A DNA stretch of 64,000 bases from Haliotis asinina. Lineage: Eukaryota > Mollusca > Gastropoda > Lepetellida > Haliotidae. Positions within the stretch are counted from its first letter, which is position 1. The number at the start of each line of letters is the position of its first letter. Under the pieces are notes generated by a model. That model worked only from the letters and a program-made list of their open reading frames with translations, ran no database searches and had not been told where the DNA came from. The translations under genes and the position numbers were made by a program. This document shows positions 23,701 through 34,852 of this stretch, one piece after another. The stretch is taken from assembly GCF_037392515.1 (NCBI RefSeq), contig NC_090285.1, forward strand, positions 3,413,501 through 3,477,500, in the 5' to 3' direction.

Positions 23701-26700
23701 TGAATCACGATGAGTCTCAGCTCTTCTTTTTCTGGACATCCTTGATCACACAGGACAGATTCTTAAACAGAATCTTTAATAACCAGACCTTTTTAAAAAT
23801 ACCAGTTATCTGCACCCAGTGAAAAAAAACCTAAAACCTATGTTATTAATTGTGGTATATACTTTTATTTCTGAAGTAAAAAATGTGAAAGTCTGCACAT
23901 TTGACATAGTACATTCAATAAATCTCACTCACAATTGTAGAGGACTTTATATATTCTTTCACCCTTTTGACAGAAATCAACATATTTTTGGTCACTGTCT
24001 GCAAACTTTAAATCTTATCATTTAGGCATACAGGAGTTACTTCCCTTCGGTTAACAAAGATGATGAAGCACTTTCCTGACGTGTGAAGAGCAACCCCATT
24101 GATTAGACTGATTCATACACTCACATTAGTGTAAACAAACAAAACTAACTTCAGGTTTATATTCTGTGGTGACATGTCAGTTTCATATAGAAGTTTCTGT
24201 TTCAGTTTCAGAAAACTGATGTGAGTAAATTGTAACGTGGATGTAAACTTTACTGAGAATGCAACACTTCTTTGATCAATGAACCTGACAGAATCGGTTC
24301 CACTGTGACACCACTGCTCATCCAGTACTATCGTCAATGTAAATGGTCACTTTTAGAAAACTGTTTAGATACATACATAAAACAAGCCACCATTTAACCA
24401 CCAATAAAGTTTATCATGGTATGTGATACATTCATCATAATAAAGAGTAACAAGGTATGTGAGATACTGGTATGCTCTGATTTTTTAAGTTTGTTTATTG
24501 TAAGTTAGTAAATGCTGTTTTTTTAGGATATTAGCTGGGATTGTGATTGCCAAGTGTTGTGATTTTTTTCTTAGTAGTATTGAAAAAGATCTCAATTCGA
24601 CTTTAGCATGAATGTTTGCTGCAATTTGTGAACAGAAGAAGACTATAAGTCAGTTCATTAAGTTTGCCCAGTCAGTGGCTTAGTGGGTGCTTTGCTCTCA
24701 TTATCAGCTCCCTTGGAAGTATATCACCTAACCACCCAGTGTGAGGAACTAGGCGGTAATGTCACAATACCTACATCTCATTTACCAGTGTATGACTGTA
24801 CCAACAGAAACTGACCCATGCATTAGAATATTGGCCTTCAGTAACCCATGCTTGTCTTAAGAGGCAACTAACAGGATCGGGTGGTCAGGCTCGCTGGTTT
24901 GGTTGACACATGTCATCAGTTCAAAACTGCATTGATATCAGCTCATGCCATTTGATCAATGGATTGTCTGGTCCAGTCTGGATTATTTACAGACCAGAAT
25001 TGGAATATTGCAGTGTGTGGCGTAAACCTAAACTCACTCACTTACTCACCAACAGAAACTGTAATGACAGAGAGGACACCAGATTCTGATCAGACATTTG
25101 TTTCCTCATTGTTTCAGAAAACATAAAAGGAAATAAACAATGTTTTTAAGGGAGTAGTTCATGCCATTGTACACAGCCATTAATTAACAACTTTCAGAGC
25201 AGACATCAACATCCTCAACAGGGGAACACAATGGACACCCCTTCACTGTGCTTCTTTCCAAGGTCATGGCAAGGTCATTCTGAAACTGATGCCACATGAA
25301 CCTGATCTGTATACAGCAGACAACCAGGGCAGGTGAGTTTTTGGATCTGTATATGGCGGACAACCAGGGCAGGTGAGTTATCAGATATAGTTTCACCAGG
25401 GACAACCAGGGAAGCGGAGTTATTGGATCTAGTTTCACCAGGGACAACCAGGGCAGGGGAGTTATCAGATCTGTATACAACGGACAACCAGGACAGGTAA
25501 GTTATGGGATCTGTATACAACGAACACCTAGGGCAGATGAGTTATCAAATATGTATACGACGGACACTCAGGGCAGGCCAGTTATCAGATCTGTATAAGA
25601 TGGACAACCTGGGTGGGTAAGTTATTGGATCTGTATATGATGGACAACCAGGGCAGGTGGATTATCAGATCTCTATACAACGGACAACCAGGGCAAGTGA
25701 GGTACTGAAATATGTATACAAATGACAACTAGGCTGTGTGGATTATCATTGCTGTGTACAACTGACAACCAGTACAAGCACGTTAAGATAGCTGTGTATA
25801 GAGGACAAACCATGGCCCAGGCAGTTTGTGGAAAGTGAATACATTACTGCTGCAAACTAAGTTCAGTAGGTACAGAGCTCCCAACTGTGATAGGGTTAAG
25901 CAAATGCACATGTGATCAGATACCAAGGTATTTCAAACTGACAATTATGCCTTTCTTCTTACAGAACTGCAATAGACTTTGCATCAGCACTAGATTCCAT
26001 ATGGCCATTCTTTGCTGGTAAGTACACAGTGATCTTAGCATTAAACTGATCATTATTCCCACACTTTAACACAGACTTACAATTAGCACAGCTCTAAGGT
26101 TCTTTAGTACACCAGCACCCAGATCACTGAACACTTCAAATGCTTCCTATAAAATTGTTTTGGTAGGTTTGCCCCTTGAGTTACTCATACACAATCTGGT
26201 GGATGTAGATATAGATTCTGCTTGCAGTGTATCATGTTACCAATAGGTTAGGTATGGGTTGCATTTATTTGTTTTCTGTTTCAGCTGCTGGGTGCAAGAG
26301 AACACCCAAGTCTGACCTGATTAGAATGGACATCATCAAGAAGGTTAGACATATTTCACAAATTGTGATGCAGTTCCGATATGAACAGGCAATGAAACAG
26401 CTTTCGCTGTGGAACCCATGGAATTCATCAATTCTTAAAAACATGTTCTGCAAGATTTCCTAATCCCTGTGACAAATTGGCATTCAGGGGATATTTTACT
26501 GCTGCTTCATCTTTCGGCACTGTATGCTTCTTTAAAGAGTTTCAACAGAACTCAACAAGAGTCATCAGAAGATGACATATACCCCCAGCCCCCACATATT
26601 TGAAATGACTAATCATCTGACAGTTACTTATTGTGTTTTTAGACCATGTCTGAATTGTTTCCATGGAATTCATGAAAAATATAAATGCCATGTATCTGTA

Positions 26701-28406
26701 ATCAGAAAAAGTCACCATTTCAAGATCTGTCTCATATATCTGCCAAGATCTTTTGAAAAATATGAAATGGTTTTCGAGTTGTGCTCCAGAAACAGTCTGC
26801 AACATGTTCATGGAACCAAGAAAATAATAAATCACAAAAACCTGTAAATTCCAAAAGGCACCACTTTGGGATCTGCCACACATATCTACCAAGTTACACT
26901 GACAGATATTAAGTTTTTTAGTTCTGCTCCGGAAATGAAACACACCTCACTTTTGAGACTAAGTCCGAAACGTTTCCATGAAATCCAAGAAAATAATAAC
27001 TCACAAAAACCTGTAAGTAGCGAAAGGCACCACTCTAGGTTCCGATTGATAAATGTACCACGTTTTGCAGAAAAATATTGAAGTTTTTGAGTTCAGCTCC
27101 GGAAACGAAGCCCATCCCTCTGTTTTGAGACTCAGTCCGAAACGTTTCCATGGAAACCCAGAAAACGATAAATCAGAAAAACCTGTATATAGCAAAAGGC
27201 ACCATTTTAATTTCTGATTGATATATCTGCCAAGTTTTGCAGAAAAATATTGAAGAGTTTTAGAGTTCAGCTCCGGAAACGAAACACACCCAACCATTAG
27301 ACTAACACCAAAATGTTCCATTGGAAAAACAAAAAAAAATAGAAATGCCAAAACTCTGTAAATAGCAAAAGGCACAAGTATAGGTTGAGACCATTAAATC
27401 TATGAAGTTTGGTCTAAAAATATGGAACTGTTTCGGAGTTATGCTCCGAAAACAAAATGATTACGGACAGACGGACGGACAGACGAGGCGTTGACTATAT
27501 AACAAAACGCATCTAATGTTATTTTAGCCTTGCACTTGACCGACATTTGTTGTTGAAGTTGAGTCTTGAGCTATGTTTGAGACTGTTTGGTTGCTTTTAT
27601 CACCTGAAAATATGAAGACGGATAAGTTGCGTGGTTATTGTCCTTATTGTTTGCTTTGACGTCTGCATGAAGGGGCAAAGAATTGCCTAAAATACTGTCG
27701 ACAAACAGTAACGATGTTCCTTTCAATGACTTATGCCCATCCCACATATTAATCTATCAATGCTTTGATGAACATAATCCAAGAATATGATGATTTTATC
27801 TTAATCCCTTGTCACAGGTGTCCCCAGTAGAAAATGGTTTCCCAGCAGCCGACTACATCCGGTTCCAGTCCTCTCGACCAGGATCTGCCTACATCATGAA
27901 CTCTCAATCCTTGGCTAACACACACTATACGGATAGGAAAATGGTGAGCAGCTGCAAGCTTAAGACCGAATACCTTAATGGGTAACAATGTTTTCAGAGC
28001 ATCGTCTTCAGGTACTTGAAGGGAGAATTGGCCCTGAACTAGTGTACCCGAAACACAAACTCCAAACATGCATTATCACTGTATGGTTATTCATGTAGCG
28101 CTATAGTCCACCCTACTGACATGCTCTTTTGGCACTTTGTTTCTCCCTTGATCACTGAATGTCCACCTTAATGGTACATCATGTTTTATCAATCCAAGCC
28201 CCTGGGGATCATACAGCTATTGCAGCCACTAGGCGCACCAAGTTCATATGCAAGGGATAAAGATCCATTGCTGGGTGTCAGCATGTTGTGGTAATAGACT
28301 ATCTGTATTTCAGGCATATGCATCAGCGACTGGGGACGTACTTGCTGCCACACCTGATGATGCATTGCGGGACAGGCGAATACAGGGGGCAGTGTGGAAC
28401 AATTGA
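20726..28406 (+). CDS. Small ankyrin-repeat protein, complete (7 exons)
   Basis: Exons 20726-20776, 22047-22171, 25198-25332, 25965-26017, 26285-26343, 27818-27943 and 28314-28406 join in phase to 213 residues ending in TGA. Ankyrin repeats occupy roughly residues 18-120: one partial repeat (VQQLLVEGADVN), one with SPLAIAAFWGYADIVEALL, a typical one with TPLHCASFQGHGKVI, and a final partial one (GRTAIDFASAL). The C-terminal 90 residues are polar and not recognised; no signal peptide or membrane segment is visible. Ankyrin repeats mediate protein binding, so this is probably a soluble adaptor. I do not recognise the orthologue, so no symbol is given. It is head-to-head with TMTC and convergent with RPL10A. 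The donor of exon 3 is embedded in a minisatellite. The exon chain is firm because every junction keeps phase and has GT/AG ends. Confidence 0.85.
22047..22171 (+). CDS. Ankyrin gene exon 2
   Basis: Acceptor TTTTTTTCAG, donor GGTGAGG. Encodes the first two ankyrin units, with GADVNGLSPDGMSPLA and AAFWGYADIVEALLKAG, and ends in a split Gly codon. Confidence 0.88.
24826..25050 (+). repeat. SINE, 'cttcagcaacccatgcttgcc' family
   Basis: GGCCTTCAGTAACCCATGCT start, GGATTGTCTGGTCCAGTCTG block and the tail GGAATATTGCAGTGTGTGGC, then CTAAACTCACTCACTTACTC. It lies in ankyrin intron 2. Confidence 0.8.
25198..25332 (+). CDS. Ankyrin gene exon 3
   Basis: Acceptor AACTTTCAG, donor AG|GTGAGT at 25333. 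Encodes ADINILNRGTQWTPLHCASF and the rest of the best ankyrin repeat, ending DLYTADNQGR. The last 30 bases of the exon plus its donor are the founder-like first unit of the tandem array that follows. Confidence 0.88.
25303..25812 (+). repeat. Minisatellite built on the exon 3 donor site, about 40-bp unit
   Basis: The unit is GATCTGTATACAACGGACAA then CCAGGGCAGGTGAGTTATCA, repeated about 12-13 times with drift, the last copies being degenerate. The first unit is the exon 3 end (DLYTADNQGR) and its donor. Many later copies keep an AG|GT(G/A)AGT-like donor. Minus-strand open frames across the array are artefacts of the repeat. Confidence 0.88.
25965..26017 (+). CDS. Ankyrin gene exon 4
   Basis: 53 bases between acceptor TTCTTACAG and donor GTAAGT. 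Encodes TAIDFASALDSIWPFFA, a truncated final ankyrin unit. Confidence 0.85.
26285..26343 (+). CDS. Ankyrin gene exon 5
   Basis: 59 bases, acceptor CTGTTTCAG, donor GTTAGA. Encodes AAGCKRTPKSDLIRMDIIKK, a basic linker. The donor is weaker than the others. Confidence 0.8.
26595..27490 (+). repeat. 170-174 bp tandem repeat in ankyrin intron 5
   Basis: The landmark GTTCAGCTCCGGAAACGAA or a variant recurs at about 26778, 26921, 27091, 27265 and 27438, with GGAAACCCAGAAAACGATAA and AAAAACCTGTAAATAGCAAA between. The last unit ends in ACGGACAGACGGACGGACAG. Related diverged units occur at 28840-29235, so this is the terminus of a dispersed element, class unknown. Confidence 0.8.
27818..27943 (+). CDS. 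Ankyrin gene exon 6
   Basis: 126 bases, 42 whole codons, acceptor CTTGTCACAG and donor GTGAGC. Encodes the polar segment with ADYIRFQSSRPGSAYIMNSQ. No domain is recognised. Confidence 0.82.
28314..28406 (+). CDS. Ankyrin gene exon 7 (last coding exon)
   Basis: Acceptor TGTATTTCAG; 30 codons and a TGA stop. Encodes ASATGDVLAATPDDALRDRR and a short tail ending AVWNN. AATAAA at 28933-28938 is the first clear polyadenylation signal downstream, though it sits at the start of a repeat. Confidence 0.8.
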   Translation, partial: AYASATGDVLAATPDDALRDRRIQGAVWNN

Positions 28407-28839
28407 TGCTCAAGCAGAATCCAGCCAAAATTGTTGCAGTATTACTGACTTCTCTAGCTCACCTTGGCCTGACTGCAATAAGTCACATTAAGCAGATGAC
28501 ACACATTTGCAATCAGAAATCCTTGATGCGATGATTCAGTTTATGATCAGACTATTCTTCCAGATACCAGACAGCATTTACAGACAGTATTATGGTTTCA
28601 TGTTTCCATAGTTATGATTTTTCTATATTTTTCCTGAAATATCAATATATCTTATCACTGATGAATGATTTCAGTTGTCTTTATATGAGTGTCATGGTGC
28701 AATTTGTACTAAATGAACTGGGGGTGCTTATCGCAAATGTTAATTAGTTGTAACAAGATAAGTCATCAATATCACCCACAATGGTGAAATATCCTTCATG
28801 AATGTCTGCAAGTTATGATTATGCCAAATGTTTTGGTGT

Positions 28840-29240
28840 GGAACAGAAGTAATGAAAGGAAAGTTCTGCTTCTGAAAGGAGCACAACCAACAATTTCAGT
28901 CGAAGTCATATGTATTGCCATGGAAATGCCAAAATAAATTAATCAGAATTCCAAAAGGTACCAGTACACCACTAGACCATGCTATGTGCCAAATGTGGTG
29001 AAGAAACAGTGAACAGTTTTGGAGTTCTGCTCTGGAAAAGAGCACTACCACCAACTTCAGTGCAAGTCAAACCTGTTGCCATGGAATCAACAAAAACATT
29101 TAATTCAGAAAACAAAAAAACTACCAAAAGGCTACGCAACAGTACACCACCAGATCTACATATGCGCCACGTTTGGTAAAGAAATAGTGAACTGTTTTAA
29201 AGTTCTGCTCAGCAAGAGATGAATGTGCACAGACAGACGA
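28840..29240 (+). repeat. Diverged copies of the 170-bp repeat
   Basis: GTTCTGCTTCTGAAAGGAGC near 28863, GTTCTGCTCTGGAAAAGAGC near 29022 and GTTCTGCTCAGCAAGAGATG near 29202, with CATGGAAATGCCAAAATAAA-type spacers and a terminal ACAGACAGACGACG, match the array at 26.6-27.5 kb. Together the two blocks flank the last two ankyrin exons. Confidence 0.65.
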
Positions 29241-29861
29241 CGCATGGGGCGCATTTAAATAAACATTGGATCCTTGTCATAAAACCTAGATTTGCCATGA
29301 CCATTTCCATGCTAGTCAGCACCTCAATGTAAGTTGCTAGTTTCAACAGTGTTGCCATCTCATCGCCATACATACATTAGTTTGACCTTACTTTCAACTA
29401 AAGCAGACATGATTGATCAGTGTACAAGCTCGGAGTACATGTATGAAGCCTTTCTTGGTTCTTGATTGCAGAACATAGCAGCTGAATTCATCATGGTACA
29501 GTAATTTTTCTGGGACAGCTGTACAATACACAACATATTTGCAAGAATCTGTTATCGCCATGACAATACACTGTATTAGTGGGCAAGTCAGTAACATGTA
29601 CTGTTTGGGATTTCACCTACTCTGAAAAGTACACATTCTACTACTTTTGTCAGGTCGAATCCGGTGCTGGATTCAAACCATAACTCACAGCCAGGCATCA
29701 ATCAGTATTTCAGCTATATCTCAGTAGGTCAACTAAGTGTTTGAGAAAGTGCTAAAATATCAAAGGAATGCATCTTTTACCACTTGGGACACTCACCAGC
29801 ATATGTATGTGTTAAAGCTAAAACTATCCAAACAAACAAAAGGTTTCTCCCTCTCAGTGAC

Positions 29862-29867
29862 TTTATT
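29862..29867 (-). terminator. RPL10A polyadenylation signal
   Basis: AATAAA on the minus strand 18 bases past the RPL10A stop codon, an expected short 3' UTR for a ribosomal protein gene. Confidence 0.7.
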
Positions 29868-29884
29868 AAAAGTCAAGTACATGT

Positions 29885-30055
29885 TTAGTAGATTCTGAAT
29901 GAGGGACCCATGGTGCTCTTGATGTAGAGAGCGCGGACGTTCTGCCAGTTCTTCTTTAGAAGGGACACCAGGAAGTTGACCGCCAAGTTGATGTTGGTGT
30001 ACAACTCTTCTTCTGTCATGTTGATGTGGCCAATACACACGGACAAACACAGAAC
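29885..30055 (-). CDS. RPL10A: RPL10A exon 5
   Basis: 171 bases including TAA at 29885-29887. Acceptor TTGCCCAG before 30055. Encodes [18 protein letters not shown] to the C terminus [10 protein letters not shown]. The last residues differ from the vertebrate GKPQRLY ending, as expected between phyla. Confidence 0.95.
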   Translation of the reverse strand, partial: VLCLSVCIGHINMTEEELYTNINLAVNFLVSLLKKNWQNVRALYIKSTMGPSFRIY

Positions 30056-33000
30056 CTGGGCAAAGAAGAGACAAGATTCATGGTTTGAAACACTGAACAT
30101 GTTAATCAACTCTAAATGCCGGATTTGTTTTTCCTTCAGACACTTTTGTGAAACATCCTGGTCAAGACAGTTTCAGGTGACTGTCTACCTCATTCTTGTA
30201 GGCTTGATGGAATCAAAACAATTCTTTGTCATCGCTTAACATAGCATTCATCTTCATTTCCATGTAACCTCAGAAACTAAAGTTCCCCACTTGTAATGTA
30301 AGGTAATACATGCACAAAATGTTCACATCATTGGTGACAGGAAATGAAAAGAAATTTTATCACGTGCTGGACAGAGAATTCTCAGTATAAGCGAGTGAGT
30401 TAAGATCTTATGTCACATAGGCCCTATTTCAGCCATATCGTGACTATCTCTGCATAAGATTTGGCTAACAACTTATAACTATAGCAGTTAATTTCTACAC
30501 TTGCTTGCACCAGAATTCTATTCCTTCACAACCATGTGAGCAAGTGAGCACATCACTATGTACAATATATCTGTTATACCAAGAAACACTTCATAAATAT
30601 GGAGAGAAGCCTGTAGTGCTGTAGGTATTAAACATTAACTGGAATTTCAACCCATGGTCACTTGTTTCTGGCTTGCCCATTAATGCAACCATTTCAGCAA
30701 ATTTTGTATGTTTGTGACTACTGCTTGCCAATAATATTATGTAATGGAGAGGTTACCTTCTTCATTTGGAACTTGATGGTGGAGCGGACTTCATCCAGTT
30801 TGGAGGGGATGGACTCCTGGTGAGTGAGGGCTGAGGGGAACTTGCCAGCTTTGTTCAGGCCTGGGCCCAAGATCCTTGGAATCTGCTTGATCAGAGACTC
30901 TGATGCTAGGAAAGCATCATACTTCTTTGCTGCAACATTCAAATCAGGCTATAAGAGGACAGCTCATTAAGTGCAGGAACATTTGTTTAGGATACACTTA
31001 ATTCATTATAACCATCACGTTTTCACAGGATTTATGTTATATATAAACAGATTAACCATTTATCTTAGTTTTAGATACATAATATACCCTGATGGTCAAT
31101 GTCAATCATGAACTTTTCAATCTAATGACACCTCTACAATAAAATTTATCCGTGTCAAGATCTGCCATGACTGATGGCCACCTACCCAATTTTTTGACAA
31201 GTTTCTTGTCCTTGTTCAGCTTCTTCAGCTGGTCAGCGTCCATGCAAGGTACGTCATTTGCCTTCGCTTGATCAACATGGACCTGGTCACCAAGAATGCA
31301 GACCTTCATCTTGGGACGAGGCACATGTCGGAGCCTTCATGTAGGAAAGAGTAGCAATGAAGTACACAAAAGAAAGACAGTAAACTTGATCAACATGTGA
31401 AACATTCAGTTTGTTTTCATACCAGATCACTAGATTCATAAAGCATAACATGGACCCATGTTTGTCAACATACTTTTTTGGGTCTAGTTATTTCAGCAAA
31501 TTAACATATTTCAGCAAATTAACATCATTACCAAGCATAGTTTATACTTAAGTTGTGTTTTTATTAGTAGGGTCTAGACTGTAGTATACACTGAATTAAA
31601 AACAGATTGTTTTTCTTAACATTTTCGATTATTCTTCTGGTTCTCTTGCTTTTGTCAAAATATACCAATAATGGAATCACACATAAGGCTCTACCTGCAC
31701 CGTTGATCAAGGAACAGGTACACAAGTGAAGCTAAGGACAGTGATTGGTCGGCACCAGAGGCAAGCTCTGGGGCCTACCCAATTATTTTAAGACCCTGGG
31801 TGGAGGTCCCGTCAGGTGGCGTACCCAACTACCCAGCAGTAACATCTGGCTCATACAACTAAAGCAAGATTTTGTAATTGTTAATTTGCTTACAGAATTA
31901 TCAATCAACCAATGAGAATTTTCAAATAGACTTGTTACAAATGACTTCAAGACATTCTAAATCAGGGTTAATGTTAATACACTGGTTTCGATGTAATGGA
32001 AAATTATCACCATTTTCATTGTAATGATAAATTATCACCATTCTGAACCTGCTTACAAGACAACCTATCTACTTCTAAGTGAACGCGTTATCAATGATTC
32101 TATCAGGAGCCAGATGTTAAAAGTGGGTCAAGGCAAACATGTTGCCCAAAGCATACTTGATGGTTCCAGAAAAACGCTTGTCCTTTTGGGGATCATAATT
32201 CTTCAAGGAAATCTGAAGTTCCACAGATTCCAGAAACTTGCGTTTCTTGCTTTTCGACTTCTGGATCACAGTGCTAATGGACTCTCGCAAGTTGTCTCTG
32301 TTGATTTTACTGTGAAAAAAACCAAAGCAAAGCAAATAACATAACATACTGTAACAAATACATGCTCACCATGAGGATAATACAAAGGATGAATGTCAGA
32401 AAGTAAAACAAATAAGCTGCAAATGGCAATGAGTGGAGCGCAATCACTCAATATACTGGTAAAAATGAAGGAACGTCAGGATTCTGAGGAATGTTGGTAT
32501 GGTGTGTGAATCTAGGGCCCTCAATTTTTCACTTATCCTGTAAACTCTGTATATACCATTAATATGCTGCGTTTCTGCCCGCTCTATGTTTGTTAGAGTA
32601 TGTTTTGATACCCACGAGTGAGTTTAGTTTTACGCTGCACTCAGCAATATTCCAGCTAAATGGTGGCAGTCCATAAATAATCGAGTTTGGACCAGACAAT
32701 TCAGTGACCAACCAAAAGAGTATCAATCTGCACAATTGGGAACCGATGACATGTGTCAACAAAGTCGCCTCTTGCGACAAGATTAGTCCATTTTTATGGC
32801 AAGCATGGCTTGCTGAAGGCCTATTCTACCCAGTGACCTTCACGGGTCGTTTTGACACCTGAGATTCTTTAGTGTAGAATATGCATTGACGTCGAAGGCA
32901 GTCACTAACACCTCGATATTTTTTATTTTAAGTAAGAATTCTGAATAGTGGAATTACGGCCTACCTTTGGAATACAGCACCACACTCTTCAAAGACATGT

Positions 33001-34852
33001 CATAATACTATTTTACGGAATTGCAGGTGACTTTGTTCAAAAGAATGTTCTTAAAACAATGCCCTATGAGACCGGCATAGCAACAAGGTCATCAAGCTCA
33101 GTGAGTGCGCATAAGTTCCGCTCACTGGCGTTTAATCTCTACCAGCCATGTCATTGCAGAAACCCAACGATGTAGCGAGTTTCCAGTAGTAGTTCAACGG
33201 CGGATGCGCATTTTTTCGCAAGCACCAATTTTACATTTTTTTGGAGGGGGACTAATATGCTCAAATTTCTTTGTATTAAGAGGTGCTGAGGTGTTATATT
33301 TTGTGTATATATATATATTTTGTATTTTTCAAATTTAGTTAGAATGCCTTACACTGGTCACATTTTGCTGTATTCTATTATTCACAGTTTTGGTCAATTT
33401 AAATAATCTAAATATATTTTATATTTCCGTTTCAAAAGTAACTATTTGGATCAAATGAATTTTAAATGTAAACTAATATACATGTATATCTTTGTCATTC
33501 AGCAATTTGCACCATTACAATCAAATGGAGTTTATTCATTTATTTTTTCGAAGTGGGAGAATGCACTACACTGGACACATCAGCCATTTTCATGCTGTTT
33601 TGGTCAACGTACTCTATTCATCAGAATTATTTCAAGGGTTTAGGGTTGGTCTAGGGTTTTGGGTAAAGGCTAGGGACCGGGACGCATGAATACCATTTGC
33701 TTTCCTTTAGCATTTTTAATACTTTGTTCACACAAAAAAAGTGGGATCAAAAACGTCAAAGTTAAATAAACGATAAAATGTTTTAATGTAGAAATTTTGG
33801 ACTAATGGAAATCGGCCTCAGACTCTGCACTCCAGCCACTGTCACCTCTAGATCTACATATTTTCTGAAATGATTTGAAGTCTAGCTCACCCCCATGCCA
33901 TCACTAAACATGCCCATGTCTCATTGATTCCTTAGAGCGATCCACATTATCCTTACTGTGTTCCCTACAACACTTATCTGTCACGAAAACACCCAATGAT
34001 TTTTATACAAGCACGTCATTTATGTGTGCACCGCGATAACATCTGACGTCAACTGTTTTCAGTTTGAACCATATCAGCTCATTGCACACAAGGTATCTTG
34101 TAGATTAAAAGAATAGGATGATTGTGCCAAAGGGCATCGGGGTCATTCAGCAACCATCAGCAGATTGAAAGCACGAGCACCACGTCTACCCGTAACATTC
34201 GCAATTGTCTGTAACCCATTCGACTCTTTCCATTCATTTCCATGATGTCACAGGAATGACAAGTTAAATTTGTGCATTGTGCAACAATGTGGACACCGCT
34301 CAGTCTGTTAGCTGTTGGGCTAACAATCCCAAGGTCCCGGGTTCGCGTTCAAAGGGTTCTCACAAACTGGTTGCCTGTCTCGGGTAACATGTGACCTACG
34401 GCTGAGAATGTCCTCACGAGAGACTGTGATGCTGGATTCTAAAGGCGCTCCTTTAAATATTTATTTACCTTACTGATATATTTTCTGGTATTGTGCAACT
34501 GTTGGTTCGACATGTGGTTTTCAGAACTATGTAGATTCACATTTACACACAATGCAAAGATTTAGGAGGAAAACATCAACGCACCATCGTTGTCAATTCA
34601 TATGATCAGAAAGTTAGGCCTGCGAAACATAGCTCTGAATACACGTAAATCTTAAAAAATTCACATTCGGCAGAAAGATGCTTTAATCCGAAGTGGAAAT
34701 AAAACATATATTACAATCATAAGTGACATATATAGGGATCTAGCTAGAATAGCCTTATCACCAGGAACAATGTATCTTAATGTCTACCTAGTAATGCATC
34801 AAAATATTGACGATGTTAGCAGATTTGTCACAGCCTCTGGCACCCACCTCAT
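29885..34852 (-). CDS. RPL10A: 60S ribosomal protein L10a (uL1), complete
   Basis: Exons 34852..34848, 32309..32157, 31334..31186, 30929..30757 and 30055..29885 join to 216 residues, against 217 in human. uL1 forms the L1 stalk of the large cytosolic subunit and guides deacylated tRNA out of the E site. Landmarks are [20 protein letters not shown] (exon 2), KVCILGDQ (exon 3), [20 protein letters not shown] and [11 protein letters not shown] (exon 4), and [20 protein letters not shown] (exon 5). The protein begins [11 protein letters not shown], with only five coding bases in exon 1. A pyrimidine tract (CTTCCCTCTTTCTT, minus strand, 34884-34871) fits a TCT/5'TOP initiator, implying growth-regulated translation. 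It is head-to-head with USP47 and convergent with the ankyrin gene. Identification is certain. Confidence 0.97.
30388..30456 (-). repeat. Degenerate SINE tail in RPL10A intron 4
   Basis: The minus strand reads like the shared tail: a diverged 'atatggctgaaatagggcctatgtgacataagatcttaactcactcgc'. Only the 3' part is recognisable. Confidence 0.4.
30757..30929 (-). CDS. RPL10A: RPL10A exon 4
   Basis: 173 bases, acceptor GAATGTTGCAG and donor GTAACC. Encodes the core of domain I/II with [20 protein letters not shown] and ends [11 protein letters not shown], phase 0. Confidence 0.96.
31186..31334 (-). CDS. RPL10A: RPL10A exon 3
   Basis: 149 bases, acceptor CTACATGAAG and donor GTAGGT. Encodes [20 protein letters not shown] and [18 protein letters not shown]. 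The acceptor lacks a strong pyrimidine tract, but phase and homology fix it. Confidence 0.93.
32157..32309 (-). CDS. RPL10A: RPL10A exon 2
   Basis: 153 bases, acceptor TTTTTTTCACAG and donor GTATGC. Begins with the third base of the Ser2 codon and encodes [16 protein letters not shown] and [20 protein letters not shown]. Confidence 0.96.
32612..32852 (-). repeat. SINE in RPL10A intron 1, minus orientation
   Basis: Starts with GAGTGAGTTTAGTTTTACGC and GCACTCAGCAATATTCCAGC on the plus strand and ends with AGCAAGCCATGC-type and GGCCTATTCTACC strings. It is a full copy of the main SINE family inverted in the intron. Confidence 0.85.
34283..34445 (+). repeat. tRNA-like SINE
   Basis: GCTCAGTCTGTTAGCTGTTG, then CCCGGGTTCGCGTTC, give A- and B-box-like blocks. 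A body with GGTTGCCTGTCTCGGGTAAC follows. It differs from the other families in the window. It lies in RPL10A intron 1, about 0.4 kb downstream of exon 1. Confidence 0.45.
34848..34852 (-). CDS. RPL10A: RPL10A exon 1, only five coding bases
   Basis: ATG plus AG, then donor GTGGGT. Joining to exon 2 gives ATG AGT AAA (Met-Ser-Lys), matching the expected N terminus. The upstream pyrimidine-rich leader and position next to the USP47 promoter support it. A short first coding exon is common in ribosomal protein genes. Confidence 0.9.

Noticed and set aside
26542..27375. Open frames of 124-133 codons on the minus strand
   Set aside because: Lie within the 170-bp tandem repeat and show repeat-derived similarity to themselves only.
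33637..33675. TTTAGGG-like run suggesting interstitial telomere repeat
   Set aside because: Only a few irregular TAGGG-like motifs; not a tandem TTAGGG array.
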